Shown here: piece by piece, positions 17,944 through 29,696 of the stretch
How positions within the stretch are numbered: the first letter of the stretch is position 1
Layout of the letters: each line of letters opens with the position of its first letter
Source of the DNA: Lachnospiraceae bacterium
GTDB taxonomy: Bacteria; Bacillota; Clostridia; Lachnospirales; Lachnospiraceae
Reading direction: 5' to 3'
Assembly (NCBI GenBank): GCA_022769665.1
Contig: JALEIR010000010.1
Location: forward strand, 62,001-126,000
Length of the DNA: 64,000 nt
Position numbers and translations under genes: made by a program
Notes under the pieces: model-generated
What the model was told of the DNA's origin: nothing
The model's input: the letters and a program-made list of their open reading frames with translations, nothing else
Databases searched by the model: none

Positions 17944-19263
17944 CTACAGTCTCGTTATCACAAAAATGTCGTAAATTGCCCGGATGGCTGTCTCAAAGTC
18001 CTCGTTTGCCACACCGATGATGATATTCTGCTCGGAAGAACCCTGGTCAATCATGCGTACATTGACATTGGCATGGGCCAATGCAGAAAATATTCTGCCG
18101 GCAGTACCTCTTGTAGATTTCATACCTCGTCCTACTACGGCAATCAATGCCAAATCAGATTCAATTTCTATGGAATCGGGCTTGGCGAGTCTGTGAATTC
18201 CAGCTACCACCTTCTGCTCCTTGTGCATGAATTCATCCTGATGCACAAAGACCGTCATGGTATCAATGCCTGAGGGTACATGTTCAAATGAAATACCGTT
18301 TTCCTCAAAAGCCTGAAGAACCTTTCTTCCAAAACCAATCTCAGAGTTCATCATGTCCTTTTCAATATTGATGGAACAGAAGCCTTTCTTTCCCGCAATG
18401 CCGGTAATGACATATTTGGACTTCTGGCAAGTGCTGCCCACAATCCAGGTTCCGTTGTCTTCCGGAGCATTGGTGTTGCGGATATTGATTGGAATTCCCT
18501 GCTGGCGAACGGGGAAGATAGCATCCTCGTGAAGCACCGTAGCTCCCATATAGGAAAGTTCCCGCAGTTCCTTGTAAGTAATGACATCAATACCCTGAGG
18601 ATTCTCGATAATCCTCGGGTCAGCAATCAAAAATCCGGAAACATCCGTCCAATTTTCATATACATCCACCTTGGCAGCTTTTGCCACAATAGAACCGGTA
18701 ATGTCTGAACCTCCTCTGGAAAAGGTTCTCACACTGCCATCCGGCATCGAACCGTAGAAACCGGGCACAACCGCTTTGTCACACTCTGCCAGTTTTACGG
18801 AGAGAACTTCGTTTGTTTTCTCCTCGTCCAGCGTACCGTCCTCATTAAAAAAGATTACCGTTGCTGCGTCAACAAACGCAAAACCCAAGTATTTCGCCAT
18901 AATAATGCCATTCAGATATTCCCCTCTGGAAGCCGCATAGTTGCTGCCGGCTTTCTCACGAAAATTTTTTCCGATTACGGCAAATTCATCATCCAGGCTC
19001 AAGTCCAGGTCCAATCCGTCAATGATTTCCTGATATCTTTCCTTAATCTCTCCCAATGCCTTCTTAAAGTCTTTTCCCTGCTCAGCCAGCTCATAGCAGC
19101 CGTAAAGCATATCCGTTACTTTGGTATCCTCCTTAAAGCGCTTACCGGGAGCAGAGGGAACCACATATTTTCGGGATGCATCCGCTCTGACAATATCCCC
19201 CACCTTTTTAAACTGCTCGGCGCTTGCAAGAGAGCTCCCACCGAATTTCACTACCTTGGACAT
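17944..19263 (-). CDS. lysC: aspartate kinase
   Basis: MSKVVKFGGSSLASAEQFKKVGDIV...FSRGGSDITGSIVAKA; C-terminal ACT domains. Confidence 0.93.
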   Translation of the reverse strand: MSKVVKFGGSSLASAEQFKKVGDIVRADASRKYVVPSAPGKRFKEDTKVTDMLYGCYELAEQGKDFKKALGEIKERYQEIIDGLDLDLSLDDEFAVIGKNFREKAGSNYAASRGEYLNGIIMAKYLGFAFVDAATVIFFNEDGTLDEEKTNEVLSVKLAECDKAVVPGFYGSMPDGSVRTFSRGGSDITGSIVAKAAKVDVYENWTDVSGFLIADPRIIENPQGIDVITYKELRELSYMGATVLHEDAIFPVRQQGIPINIRNTNAPEDNGTWIVGSTCQKSKYVITGIAGKKGFCSINIEKDMMNSEIGFGRKVLQAFEENGISFEHVPSGIDTMTVFVHQDEFMHKEQKVVAGIHRLAKPDSIEIESDLALIAVVGRGMKSTRGTAGRIFSALAHANVNVRMIDQGSSEQNIIIGVANEDFETAIRAIYDIFVITRL

Positions 19264-19299
19264 TTTTCCTACTCCTCATAATTAATATATTTTTTCGCA

Positions 19300-20514
19300 C
19301 TAAGCCACACGAATCCTGTTCAGAATTTTTTCGCCCAGTGCGGCACATTTTTCTTCAAATTCTCTTTCCTTCATCACTGCGGTAAAATAGCCAAAGTCTT
19401 CCGTTCTTCCTTCTGCCGTCAAATATTTTCCTCCGGGAAATGCAGCTTCAACCTCCGCCTTTGCAGAGGCTTCGGCACGGACAAAGAAAACCTTCTCCGT
19501 CTCGGAGATATCCACCAGCTTCGCTTCCTCCCTGTCCCAGATACAGACAATGCTGCTTCTGCCGATATGCCTTGCACAATCGATGACATCGGATACTACA
19601 GCACTTGCGGTGGGAAGCTTACCTGCCCCTCGCCCGTAAAACATAACATCTCCCAGCATATTTCCGGTTACAAAGACTCCGTTGAACACATCATTTACCA
19701 CTGCAAGAGGATGCTCTCTGGAAATCAATGCAGGTGCTACCATTGCCATCACACTTCCGTCATCGCTGGCCTGACTGGTTGCCAGAAGCTTAATGGTCAT
19801 ACCCGCTGCCTTGGCGTATGCAAAATCAGCAGGTGTAATTTTTGTAATTCCTTCCGTATAAATCTTTTCGGAATCCACATTCTTCCCCACCATCAAAGAA
19901 GAGAGAATCGCAATCTTCCGGCAGGCATCATGTCCTTCTACATCCGCCTCGGGATTGCGCTCGGCATAACCCAATTCCTGCGCTTTCTTCAGTGTCTCGC
20001 TGTAATCGGCGCCCTCCTTCTCCATCTTGGTTAAGATATAGTTGGTGGTTCCGTTCAAAATAGCAGATATGGTCTCCAGTTTTTCCGCCGTCAGCGCCTT
20101 ATTAATCGGACGGATGATGGGGATACCGCCACCCACACTGGCCTCAAACATATAGCTGCAGTTTTTGTTCTTTGCAATCTCCAGAAGTTCAGCGCCGTGC
20201 TTTGCAACCAGCTCCTTGTTGGAAGTACAGACACTCTTTCCCGCCTCCAGACACTGTTTTGTAAACTGGTAAGCCGCACCTACACCGCCCATCACCTCAC
20301 AAACCACACTGATATCCGGATCGTTCAAAATGACGTTAAAATCATGCACCACCTTATCTTCGTAAGGATCCCCCGGGAAATCTCTCAGGTCCAAAATGTA
20401 CTTAACGTGCATCTCCTCACCGGCTTTGGCACTGACTGCCTCATTATTGCTTTCAATTACTTCAACCACACCGCTTCCGACGGTACCGTATCCAAGAACT
20501 GCTACATGAATCAT
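19300..20514 (-). CDS. hom: homoserine dehydrogenase
   Basis: MIHVAVLGYGTVGSGVVEVI...ILNGTTNYILTKMEKEG...EADVEGHDACRKIAILSSL. Confidence 0.94.
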   Translation of the reverse strand: MIHVAVLGYGTVGSGVVEVIESNNEAVSAKAGEEMHVKYILDLRDFPGDPYEDKVVHDFNVILNDPDISVVCEVMGGVGAAYQFTKQCLEAGKSVCTSNKELVAKHGAELLEIAKNKNCSYMFEASVGGGIPIIRPINKALTAEKLETISAILNGTTNYILTKMEKEGADYSETLKKAQELGYAERNPEADVEGHDACRKIAILSSLMVGKNVDSEKIYTEGITKITPADFAYAKAAGMTIKLLATSQASDDGSVMAMVAPALISREHPLAVVNDVFNGVFVTGNMLGDVMFYGRGAGKLPTASAVVSDVIDCARHIGRSSIVCIWDREEAKLVDISETEKVFFVRAEASAKAEVEAAFPGGKYLTAEGRTEDFGYFTAVMKEREFEEKCAALGEKILNRIRVA

Positions 20515-20527
20515 AATATTCTCTCCT

Positions 20528-20971
20528 CTACTCTCTTGCAAGTATTTTTACATGATGAACACCTTTTTGTTCCTCCAACTGCTCCAGCATCTTGGAAATA
20601 TCACCGGTATTCTGTAGTATCTGTACACTCAGGCTTAAGGATGCAATCCCGTTTATTGGAATACTCTGATGTATCGTCAGAATGTTTGCATGGTACTCCG
20701 CAATAATCTTCAGCACGTCCGACAAAAGCCCGGGCTCATCGTCCATCTGAAAGGTCAGCGTTAATATGGTCCCCTGCGTGTTGTCATGAAATTGGAAAAT
20801 GTCATCCTTATATTTATAAAAAGAACTGCGGCTGATGCCGACAGCATCAACCGCTTCCTGAATTGTCGGTACTTTCTCCGACTCCAAAAGCCTCTTTGCT
20901 TCGACCACCCGCAACAATACATCCGGTACCGCCTTCTTGGTTACCACATAGTATTTGGCTGCCTCGTTCAT
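20528..20971 (-). CDS. ACT domain-containing protein (PheB/UPF0735-like)
   Basis: 147 aa; AVDAVGISRSSFYKYKDDIF HTH-like part, then LTFQMDDEPGLLSDVLKIIAEYHANILTIHQSIPINGIASLSLSV. Confidence 0.85.
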   Translation of the reverse strand: MNEAAKYYVVTKKAVPDVLLRVVEAKRLLESEKVPTIQEAVDAVGISRSSFYKYKDDIFQFHDNTQGTILTLTFQMDDEPGLLSDVLKIIAEYHANILTIHQSIPINGIASLSLSVQILQNTGDISKMLEQLEEQKGVHHVKILARE

Positions 20972-20987
20972 ACCTTATCCTCTTCCC

Positions 20988-21022
20988 GGCAAACGTTCTC
21001 GTGTCGCGGACACTTGTTTGCC
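20988..21022 (-). other. 5'-UTR hairpin upstream of the ACT gene
   Basis: GGCAAAC...GTGTC-GCG-GACAC...GTTTGCC nested inverted repeats. Confidence 0.6.
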
Positions 21023-21107
21023 GCCGAGGGATATTCTAGCATATGTGCATAGAAAGCACAAGTCTTTTTTGGCTATTTTTTCAAGATTTCCTTTTATTCG
21101 ACTTTTA

Positions 21108-21116
21108 TGATATAAT
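21108..21116 (+). promoter_or_regulatory. extended -10 promoter for the GH53 leader
   Basis: TGATATAAT; -35 weak. Confidence 0.5.
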
Positions 21117-21118
21117 GA

Positions 21119-23314
<2,196 letters not shown>

Positions 23315-23366
23315 AGTAAAAGAGGTTGCTTTGCAGTAATGACATTAATTAGTTTTTGTCAAGAAA

Positions 23367-23403
23367 GTACCTGGCCATATCACATAATGGTCAGGTATTT
23401 TTT
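23367..23403 (+). terminator. intrinsic terminator after GH53
   Basis: GTACCTGgCCAT-atcacata-ATGGTCAGGTAT-TTTTT. Confidence 0.85.
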
Positions 23404-23431
23404 AAGCAGGCAGTATAAAAGCTATATTGAA

Positions 23432-24829
23432 TTACCTCAACTCAAAGGACTTTAACATGGCATTGCCCTGTCCGCAGAATGTAAGGTAGAGAGCATGTAT
23501 TCCATCTTCGATAGATACAGGTACCGTGTAATCCTCCCATACATTGGTATAGTCTACCGGAATTTCAGCCAACACTTCTCCGTTCCGGGCTGTCTTTACC
23601 TGAAACACCCCTTTGGCATAGCCTCTGACGGTAATCGTAATTCTGCTCACTCCCTTCACGTCAAAGTACTTGAACCCTACCGTTGCAGAATCCTGAATAT
23701 TTCCTACATAACCGGTTTCCTCGTCACCGTCTTTCCCGTCCTGCATCACCTTGGGGAATCTGTCACCTCCCACATAAGCCGACGATTCCCTTGTAAACAA
23801 ATGACAGGCAATGTAGGCGGGGTAAATTCCTTTTCCCCGTAGAGGACCGCTGTTTAATCCGCAGGAGGTTATCTCTGCCTGTGGGATACTTCCATCCTCC
23901 CGAAAGTTGATTTTTTCCGCACAGCCCTGCCTGCTGTACCAGGTGCCGTTGGTATGTCTGTGGTAAAAAATGTACCAGTCCTCTCCTATCTGAACAATGC
24001 TTCCGTGATTGTTTGCTCCGTATGCCATTGGCATGTCTGCCGGCTTATAGCTGTCAATATGCATGTCACAATTACTGACAATGACCCCGCCGTATACAAA
24101 GTCTCCCGTGGGATTTTTACTGACAGCATAGCAAAGCTCGTGCATCACCTGTGAGGAATAAATAAAATAATAGGTGTCTTCTCTTTTTCGAATGGATGAA
24201 GCCTCGAAAAAAGCATGTCCTTCGTATCCGGTTCCGGCACTGTATTCGCAACCGGGAACGATGGTCACAGGCTCCTCCAAAATCGTCAGCATATCCTTAT
24301 CCAAAACGGTTACTCTTGCTCCTGTCCTGGATTTGTCCCCGTTACCGCAAAAGCCTGTGTAAAGATAGGTTTTCTCCCCTTCCGTCAACACACCCGGGTC
24401 AAACTGGGGCTCATCATCAACTCTTTCTCCCAGTCTGGTGCCGTCCTGATAATGAACATAACCGTAAAATTCATACTTTCCCGCCGGAGTGTCACACACT
24501 GCCACCGATACAACAGATACCTTATCCAGCACATAGTACAGATAATATCTGCCGTCCGGTCCAACCGTCACATCCGGTGCATACAGACACATTTTTCCAT
24601 CCCTGTTCAATGGGTCTTCGTCTCTGGGATAAATAACACCCTCGCACCTCCAGTTCCCCAAGTCGTCCACCGGTGCGGACCAGCACATGTAATCCCCCAT
24701 ACAGAATACATAACCATTGTAAAAGTCATGAGAGCCGTAAACATAGACTCTGTCGTCAAACACATAGGGCTCTCCGTCAGGGATATATTCCCAGGAGGGA
24801 AGATAAGGATTAAACGCTTGCTTTTTCAT
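23432..24829 (-). CDS. GH43 family glycoside hydrolase (arabinofuranosidase/xylosidase-like)
   Basis: WEYIPDGEPYVFDDRVYVYGSHD...LYAPDVTVGPDGRYYLYYV...GHAFFEASSIRK..YYFIYSS. Confidence 0.88.
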   Translation of the reverse strand: MKKQAFNPYLPSWEYIPDGEPYVFDDRVYVYGSHDFYNGYVFCMGDYMCWSAPVDDLGNWRCEGVIYPRDEDPLNRDGKMCLYAPDVTVGPDGRYYLYYVLDKVSVVSVAVCDTPAGKYEFYGYVHYQDGTRLGERVDDEPQFDPGVLTEGEKTYLYTGFCGNGDKSRTGARVTVLDKDMLTILEEPVTIVPGCEYSAGTGYEGHAFFEASSIRKREDTYYFIYSSQVMHELCYAVSKNPTGDFVYGGVIVSNCDMHIDSYKPADMPMAYGANNHGSIVQIGEDWYIFYHRHTNGTWYSRQGCAEKINFREDGSIPQAEITSCGLNSGPLRGKGIYPAYIACHLFTRESSAYVGGDRFPKVMQDGKDGDEETGYVGNIQDSATVGFKYFDVKGVSRITITVRGYAKGVFQVKTARNGEVLAEIPVDYTNVWEDYTVPVSIEDGIHALYLTFCGQGNAMLKSFELR

Positions 24830-24971
24830 AAATATCTCCTACTGTTTTTTTAATTCAAAGGTTTTTTCTTACAGCTCTCTTATTTTACTTCTCTAACCAC
24901 TCAATTATTGCGACAAATCTATCATATTACATCATTTTCGCAATTTGGCGACTTTATTTAATACATTTTGG

Positions 24972-25000
24972 TTTACCAAGGGCAAAAAAATTGATACAAT
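24972..25000 (+). promoter_or_regulatory. putative promoter of the lipid kinase gene
   Basis: TTTACC-17-TACAAT. Confidence 0.55.
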
Positions 25001-25072
25001 AATGAAAGATTCATTCATATATACATATAGAGAAAAAATATATACCGTTACATAAGAAGGAGTGTACAATCC

Positions 25073-26002
25073 ATGTATCACATTATTATCAACCCGGCTT
25101 CCCGTTCGGGAAAAGGCAAAAAAATATGGAAGGAACAAATAAAACCGGCCCTGCTGAGAGACAATGTTTCTTTCCGTCCTTACTTTTCCGAAAAGGCAGG
25201 GGATGTCGCAGTAATTGCTTCGCAGATTCTCTCAGAAGCTACGGAATTTCCCGTACCGCTTATTATTCTGGGTGGAGATGGCACGGTAAACGAGGCACTG
25301 CATGGTCTTTCCGATCCCTCAAAAGTAACACTGGGCTATATTCCTACCGGTTCCAGCAACGATTTGGCAAGGGATTTGAATATACCCACCGAACCCACTG
25401 CAGCTCTGGAGCTGATACTGCATTCCGGCAGTGTCCACTCTATGGATTTGGGAACGGTCACTTACTCCGACGGAGAGAAACGCCGTTTCGCCGTAAGTTG
25501 CGGCATTGGATACGACGCTGCAGTATGTGAGGAGGCTCTACACTCCAAACTGAAAAGAGTATTTAACAAGCTTGGCCTTGGTAAACTGACCTACCTGGGA
25601 ATTGCCTTAAAACAACTTCTGACTGCCGAGCCCGCATCCGGTAAGTTATATTTGGATGACAGCGCTCCCATCGAAATCAACAGAATGCTTTTCACTGCCT
25701 GTATGCTTCACCGTTTTGAAGGTGGTGGCTTTATGTTCTGTCCTGATGCCAATGACAGCGATGGTATTATGAATTTATGTTCTGTCGGTGACCTGCCGAA
25801 GGCTAAAGTATTACTTGCACTTCCCACCGCATTTAAAGGAAAACATTACCGATTTCGCGGAGTTACACCGTACCGTGCAAAAGAAGTAACCATAGAAACC
25901 TCCTCACCCCTTTGGGTACATACCGACGGAGAAGTTACAAGAAAAAGTAACCGCATCACTCTCACCTGTGAGCAACAGGCTATCCGCATTATCCGGCCCT
26001 GA
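25073..26002 (+). CDS. diacylglycerol kinase / YegS-family lipid kinase
   Basis: MYHIIINPASRSGKGKKIW...LIILGGDGTVNEALHGL...LGYIPTGSSNDLARDL. Confidence 0.93.
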   Translation: MYHIIINPASRSGKGKKIWKEQIKPALLRDNVSFRPYFSEKAGDVAVIASQILSEATEFPVPLIILGGDGTVNEALHGLSDPSKVTLGYIPTGSSNDLARDLNIPTEPTAALELILHSGSVHSMDLGTVTYSDGEKRRFAVSCGIGYDAAVCEEALHSKLKRVFNKLGLGKLTYLGIALKQLLTAEPASGKLYLDDSAPIEINRMLFTACMLHRFEGGGFMFCPDANDSDGIMNLCSVGDLPKAKVLLALPTAFKGKHYRFRGVTPYRAKEVTIETSSPLWVHTDGEVTRKSNRITLTCEQQAIRIIRP

Positions 26003-26028
26003 AGTTAATCTGTTCAAACCTAAAGTTT

Positions 26029-26089
26029 TTCTTAAGAATGCTTAAGAACGGTAAAAAGGCATTGCATTTTCTTAGCAAATGACTATACT
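26029..26089 (+). promoter_or_regulatory. putative PAP2 promoter with CTTAAGAA repeat operator
   Basis: CTTAAGAAtgCTTAAGAA (26031-26048) and TTGCAT-16-TATACT (26062-26089). Confidence 0.5.
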
Positions 26090-26142
26090 AAGGTTGTCAT
26101 CGAAAAGATGTCTGCTGAGAAATAGGCAGGCTTTCTGCCTGA

Positions 26143-26850
26143 ATGAGGTTTGAATGGATTATGAAAAAAATGAAGTGTTTCTATGAAAAGTATAGACACG
26201 GGATTCCGTTAATTATTTACATGACTATTTATTTGACATGGTTTGCCTGGTTGGAAAAAACCAATGTAAAAAACTATCAGGTTATTCATGTTGCTTTGGA
26301 TGATTACATTCCTTTCTGTGAGCTGTTTGTGGTTCCGTACCTGCTTTGGTTTTTGTATGTGGCTGCAGTGGTTGTCTATCTGTTTTTTAAAAACAAGCAG
26401 GATTATTACAAATTGTGTGTTTTCCTGTTTACAGGTATGACCGTGTTTTTGATTGTTTCCACGCTTTGGCCCAACGGACATCACTTGCGCCCCGCAGTTC
26501 TGCCGAGAGACAATATCTTTACCCGGCTTGTGGCGTTGCTCTGGAAAACGGATACTCCTACCAATCTCTGGCCCAGTATCCATGTGTTCAACTCCATGGG
26601 TGCTCATTTTGCGGTAATGCACAATCGTGAGTTGACCTCTGCGAAGTGGGGGCGGAAAATCAAAATTGCCTCAGGCATTTTATCAGTATCCATTATCCTG
26701 TCCACCATCTTCATTAAGCAGCATTCCTTATTTGACGTTGCCACCGGTATCCTGATGGGTTCACTCCTTTATTTGGTGGTCTACAGAAAAGAATGGCTGC
26801 TGGCAGGCAGACCCGAAAAGAAAAACAACAGAACGCCCCAGGCCGGTTGA
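26143..26850 (+). CDS. PAP2-family phosphatase, membrane protein (start could be 26161)
   Basis: Multiple TMs; LWPSIHVFNSMGAHFAVMH and SIILSTIFIKQHSLFDVATGILMG resemble PAP2 motifs. Confidence 0.82.
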   Translation: MRFEWIMKKMKCFYEKYRHGIPLIIYMTIYLTWFAWLEKTNVKNYQVIHVALDDYIPFCELFVVPYLLWFLYVAAVVVYLFFKNKQDYYKLCVFLFTGMTVFLIVSTLWPNGHHLRPAVLPRDNIFTRLVALLWKTDTPTNLWPSIHVFNSMGAHFAVMHNRELTSAKWGRKIKIASGILSVSIILSTIFIKQHSLFDVATGILMGSLLYLVVYRKEWLLAGRPEKKNNRTPQAG

Positions 26851-26870
26851 CCTGAGGCGTTATAATTTTT
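26832..26870. terminator. terminator at convergent gene ends
   Basis: AACGCCccAGG...CCTgaGGCGTT then TATAATTTTT. Confidence 0.7.
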
Positions 26871-27897
26871 AATTGAATTTGAAAATCTTCTGGGCAACCT
26901 TATAGCCTTCCACAGAAATCTTCCGGCCACACCGCCCCGGCAGATTCATGGCTTCACCCATAATTCCGTAGCGAAGTTGCTTAAACAGCTTTTTATCCTT
27001 TTCCTGTAAATATTTCCAAAGTTCTTCTTTCTTTGCCAGGTTTTCTTCTGTTCCGGACCGAATCAGCAAAACCGATGAAACCGTGGTAATGATTTCCAGA
27101 TAATTTTTCATGTATTGATAGAGACGTTTCTGTTTTATCAACTCGGCCTTTCTCTCTGCCAAATAATCTATCATAATTTTGTTGACCTTTATCTGCTGGT
27201 CGATTCTGGAAATCATGACATCCTCATTAACGGACTGATCCGTCCTGCCTATGTAATAACGGTAAAAATTCACATCAAGATAATACATGTTTTTCACAAA
27301 AGGCAATGGTTCAAACACATAAATATTATCCACGTAAAAGGTATGTTCCGGAAGCCTGATGCCACATTCCTTTAAAAGCTTTGTCCGAAAAATGACGGAG
27401 TGCATCAGGATATAGTGGCCTTTCTGAAAATGGCGACACTCCTCCCAGGTGAAAATCTTTCCAACAGGGAGACTGTGGCGGTAATGAATTACTTTCTTTT
27501 TCTTTTCTCCCTCTTTTTCATATACATAATTACAGATAAGCATATCCAACGCTTCCGCTCCCCCTGCCAGATTCCGCAAGGTATCAAGGACCTGCAGATA
27601 CGCTTCCTTCTTTACCCAGTCATCACTGTCCACAACCTTAAAATACAGGCCTGTGGCATTGTCAATTCCCGCATTTACCGCAGAACCGTGTCCTCCGTTA
27701 GCCTTATGCACTGCTTTCACAATGGTCGGATATTTTGCTGCATACTCGTCTGCAATTTCTGCGGTTCTGTCCTTGGTAGAACCGTCATCCACCACAATGA
27801 TTTCCACATCCTCTCCACCCACCAACAGAGATTCAATACAATTTCTCATGTAATTTTCTGAATTGTAGCACGGTATTGCCACTGATAACAGTTTCAC
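26869..27897 (-). CDS. family 2 glycosyltransferase
   Basis: LLSVAIPCYNSENYMRNCIESLLVGGEDVEIIVVDDGSTKDRT...NGGHGSAVNAGI. Confidence 0.92.
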   Translation of the reverse strand: MKLLSVAIPCYNSENYMRNCIESLLVGGEDVEIIVVDDGSTKDRTAEIADEYAAKYPTIVKAVHKANGGHGSAVNAGIDNATGLYFKVVDSDDWVKKEAYLQVLDTLRNLAGGAEALDMLICNYVYEKEGEKKKKVIHYRHSLPVGKIFTWEECRHFQKGHYILMHSVIFRTKLLKECGIRLPEHTFYVDNIYVFEPLPFVKNMYYLDVNFYRYYIGRTDQSVNEDVMISRIDQQIKVNKIMIDYLAERKAELIKQKRLYQYMKNYLEIITTVSSVLLIRSGTEENLAKKEELWKYLQEKDKKLFKQLRYGIMGEAMNLPGRCGRKISVEGYKVAQKIFKFN

Positions 27898-29679
27898 TTA
27901 ACTCTCCTCCTCGTACCTCTCTTTTCCAAGCTTTATGCTCAGATACTTTGTATAAGCTGCAAAAGCAGATGGAATGGGATATTTCTCCTTTGTCTCAGAA
28001 GGTTCTATATAAATCCAGTCCCGCACATCTTTCCCGGGACATTCACGCTCCAATTCATCCGCACGAACCATAAATCCTTTCATGTGCCATTCCCTGTGAG
28101 TAAAAATATGCTTTGCATCCTCGAGCGGTTGAATACGTATCGGTTTGATGCCATTATTGGAAAGAAAAGCCTTAACATCTTCCGCTGTTTGAAAGCCGTC
28201 CAGCCAGGGAAACTCATACATTCCCGCCAGCAATCCCTTCCACGGTCTCCTGCGGATTGCTGTTCTGTCCGCATCCCGAATCACAAGCACAGTCATCTCC
28301 CGTATCGTCCGCGGCTTTTTTCCCTCTTTTTTCGGAAACGCTGTCTCCATTCCCCGCTCATGTGCCAGACAAATGTGATTTAACGGGCAATTTCCACAAA
28401 GGGGAGAACCATTCGGCAGACAAATACAGGCACCTATTTCCATCATGGCCTGATTAAAGTCTCCCGGCCGCTCTTGCGGCATAATCTCTTCCAAATCCTG
28501 TTCAACCGATGCTCTCACCCCGGAATCGGTAATGAACCGTTCGTCTGCTCTGACCCTGGCAACCACACGCAACACATTGCCATCCACAGCCGGGTGCTTT
28601 TTTCCAAACGCGATGGATGATATGGCTCCTGCCGTATAACTGCCGATACCCGCAAGTTTCAAAAGTTCTTCATACTCGGCAGGCATCTCTCCTCCATAAT
28701 TTTCTTCAATCTGAATTGCCGCCTTTTGCAGGTTTCTCACCCTGTTGTAATAGCCTAATCCTTCCCACAGTTTTAAGAGTTGTTCTTCGTCTGCTTCCGC
28801 CAAAGCTCTTATGTCCGGCAATGCCTCCATAAATCTTTGGAAATAAGGTTTTACCGCCTCCACTCTGGTCTGCTGCAGCATAATCTCCGACACCCAGACC
28901 CGATAAGGAGAAGGCTCCTCTCTCCATGGGAGAACACGCCTGTTTTCATCATACCATTTCAAAAGCGGTTTGGGAATGGCCTCAAGCCTTAAGGTTTCCT
29001 TAAGTTTAACGGGCACAGGGCAATTCAACGTCAAGGAATCGGGAGTGACCTTACAGTCGTATGCCAGAATTTCCACCCCCGCTTCTGCTGCCTTACAGAG
29101 AGCATCCGCAAATTCCGGGTGAGTATTTCTGTTGGGCGTAAAATATCTTACGCCTTCCATCTGAATGACAAACATGACAAAGACACGGTAGCCGTCACGT
29201 TTTGCCGCAATCAGCTCCTCCACGTGCTTCACCGCTCTCTCTGAAGGGGCATCCGGGAATCTGACTACTCCGTCCTCTTCAAGTGTAACACCCTTAACCT
29301 CCATGAATATTTTCTCTTTTTCCGTCTCCATATAAAAATCAAATCTGGAATTGCCGTAAACAGTCTCGGGACGCACATAAGTCAAATCCGGGAAAAAAGC
29401 TTTTGTCGAAAGCCATTCTCCCACCACCTTGTTGGGGGCTTGGGAATCCATATTAACGATCCGTTCCCCTTTTTTTACCGCAACCAGATCAAAGGCGGTG
29501 GAACGTTCCGGATTCTCACTCTTTTCCAGATAGACACAAGCACCGGGCAGAAGCAGTTCCTTACAGCGACCTGTGTTCTTTACATGAACCCTTTCCCGCT
29601 TTCCCATCAATTCAACATAAGCAATGAATCGGTTGGGCCGTTCCAAAAAAATACCTTGTACAATTTCTCTATACTTCAT
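27898..29679 (-). CDS. fusion protein: N-terminal SfsA + C-terminal MutY A/G-specific adenine glycosylase
   Basis: SfsA-like FIAYVELMGKRERVHVKNTGRCKELLLPGACVYLEKSENPER...GNSRFDFYMETEKEKIFMEVKGVTLE; MutY-like PWREEPSPYRVWVSEIMLQQTRVEAVKPYF...LAGIGSYTAGAISSIAF..KHPAVDGNVLRV and 4Fe-4S cysteines. Confidence 0.92.
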   Translation of the reverse strand: MKYREIVQGIFLERPNRFIAYVELMGKRERVHVKNTGRCKELLLPGACVYLEKSENPERSTAFDLVAVKKGERIVNMDSQAPNKVVGEWLSTKAFFPDLTYVRPETVYGNSRFDFYMETEKEKIFMEVKGVTLEEDGVVRFPDAPSERAVKHVEELIAAKRDGYRVFVMFVIQMEGVRYFTPNRNTHPEFADALCKAAEAGVEILAYDCKVTPDSLTLNCPVPVKLKETLRLEAIPKPLLKWYDENRRVLPWREEPSPYRVWVSEIMLQQTRVEAVKPYFQRFMEALPDIRALAEADEEQLLKLWEGLGYYNRVRNLQKAAIQIEENYGGEMPAEYEELLKLAGIGSYTAGAISSIAFGKKHPAVDGNVLRVVARVRADERFITDSGVRASVEQDLEEIMPQERPGDFNQAMMEIGACICLPNGSPLCGNCPLNHICLAHERGMETAFPKKEGKKPRTIREMTVLVIRDADRTAIRRRPWKGLLAGMYEFPWLDGFQTAEDVKAFLSNNGIKPIRIQPLEDAKHIFTHREWHMKGFMVRADELERECPGKDVRDWIYIEPSETKEKYPIPSAFAAYTKYLSIKLGKERYEEES

Positions 29680-29696
29680 CTGTCAAAATTCCGTTT

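Noticed and set aside
27898-29679. MutY 4Fe-4S spacing (one Cys pair separated by 7 rather than 6 residues) as an anomaly
   Set aside because: Such spacing may occur in clostridial MutY proteins; not safe to call abnormal without alignment.
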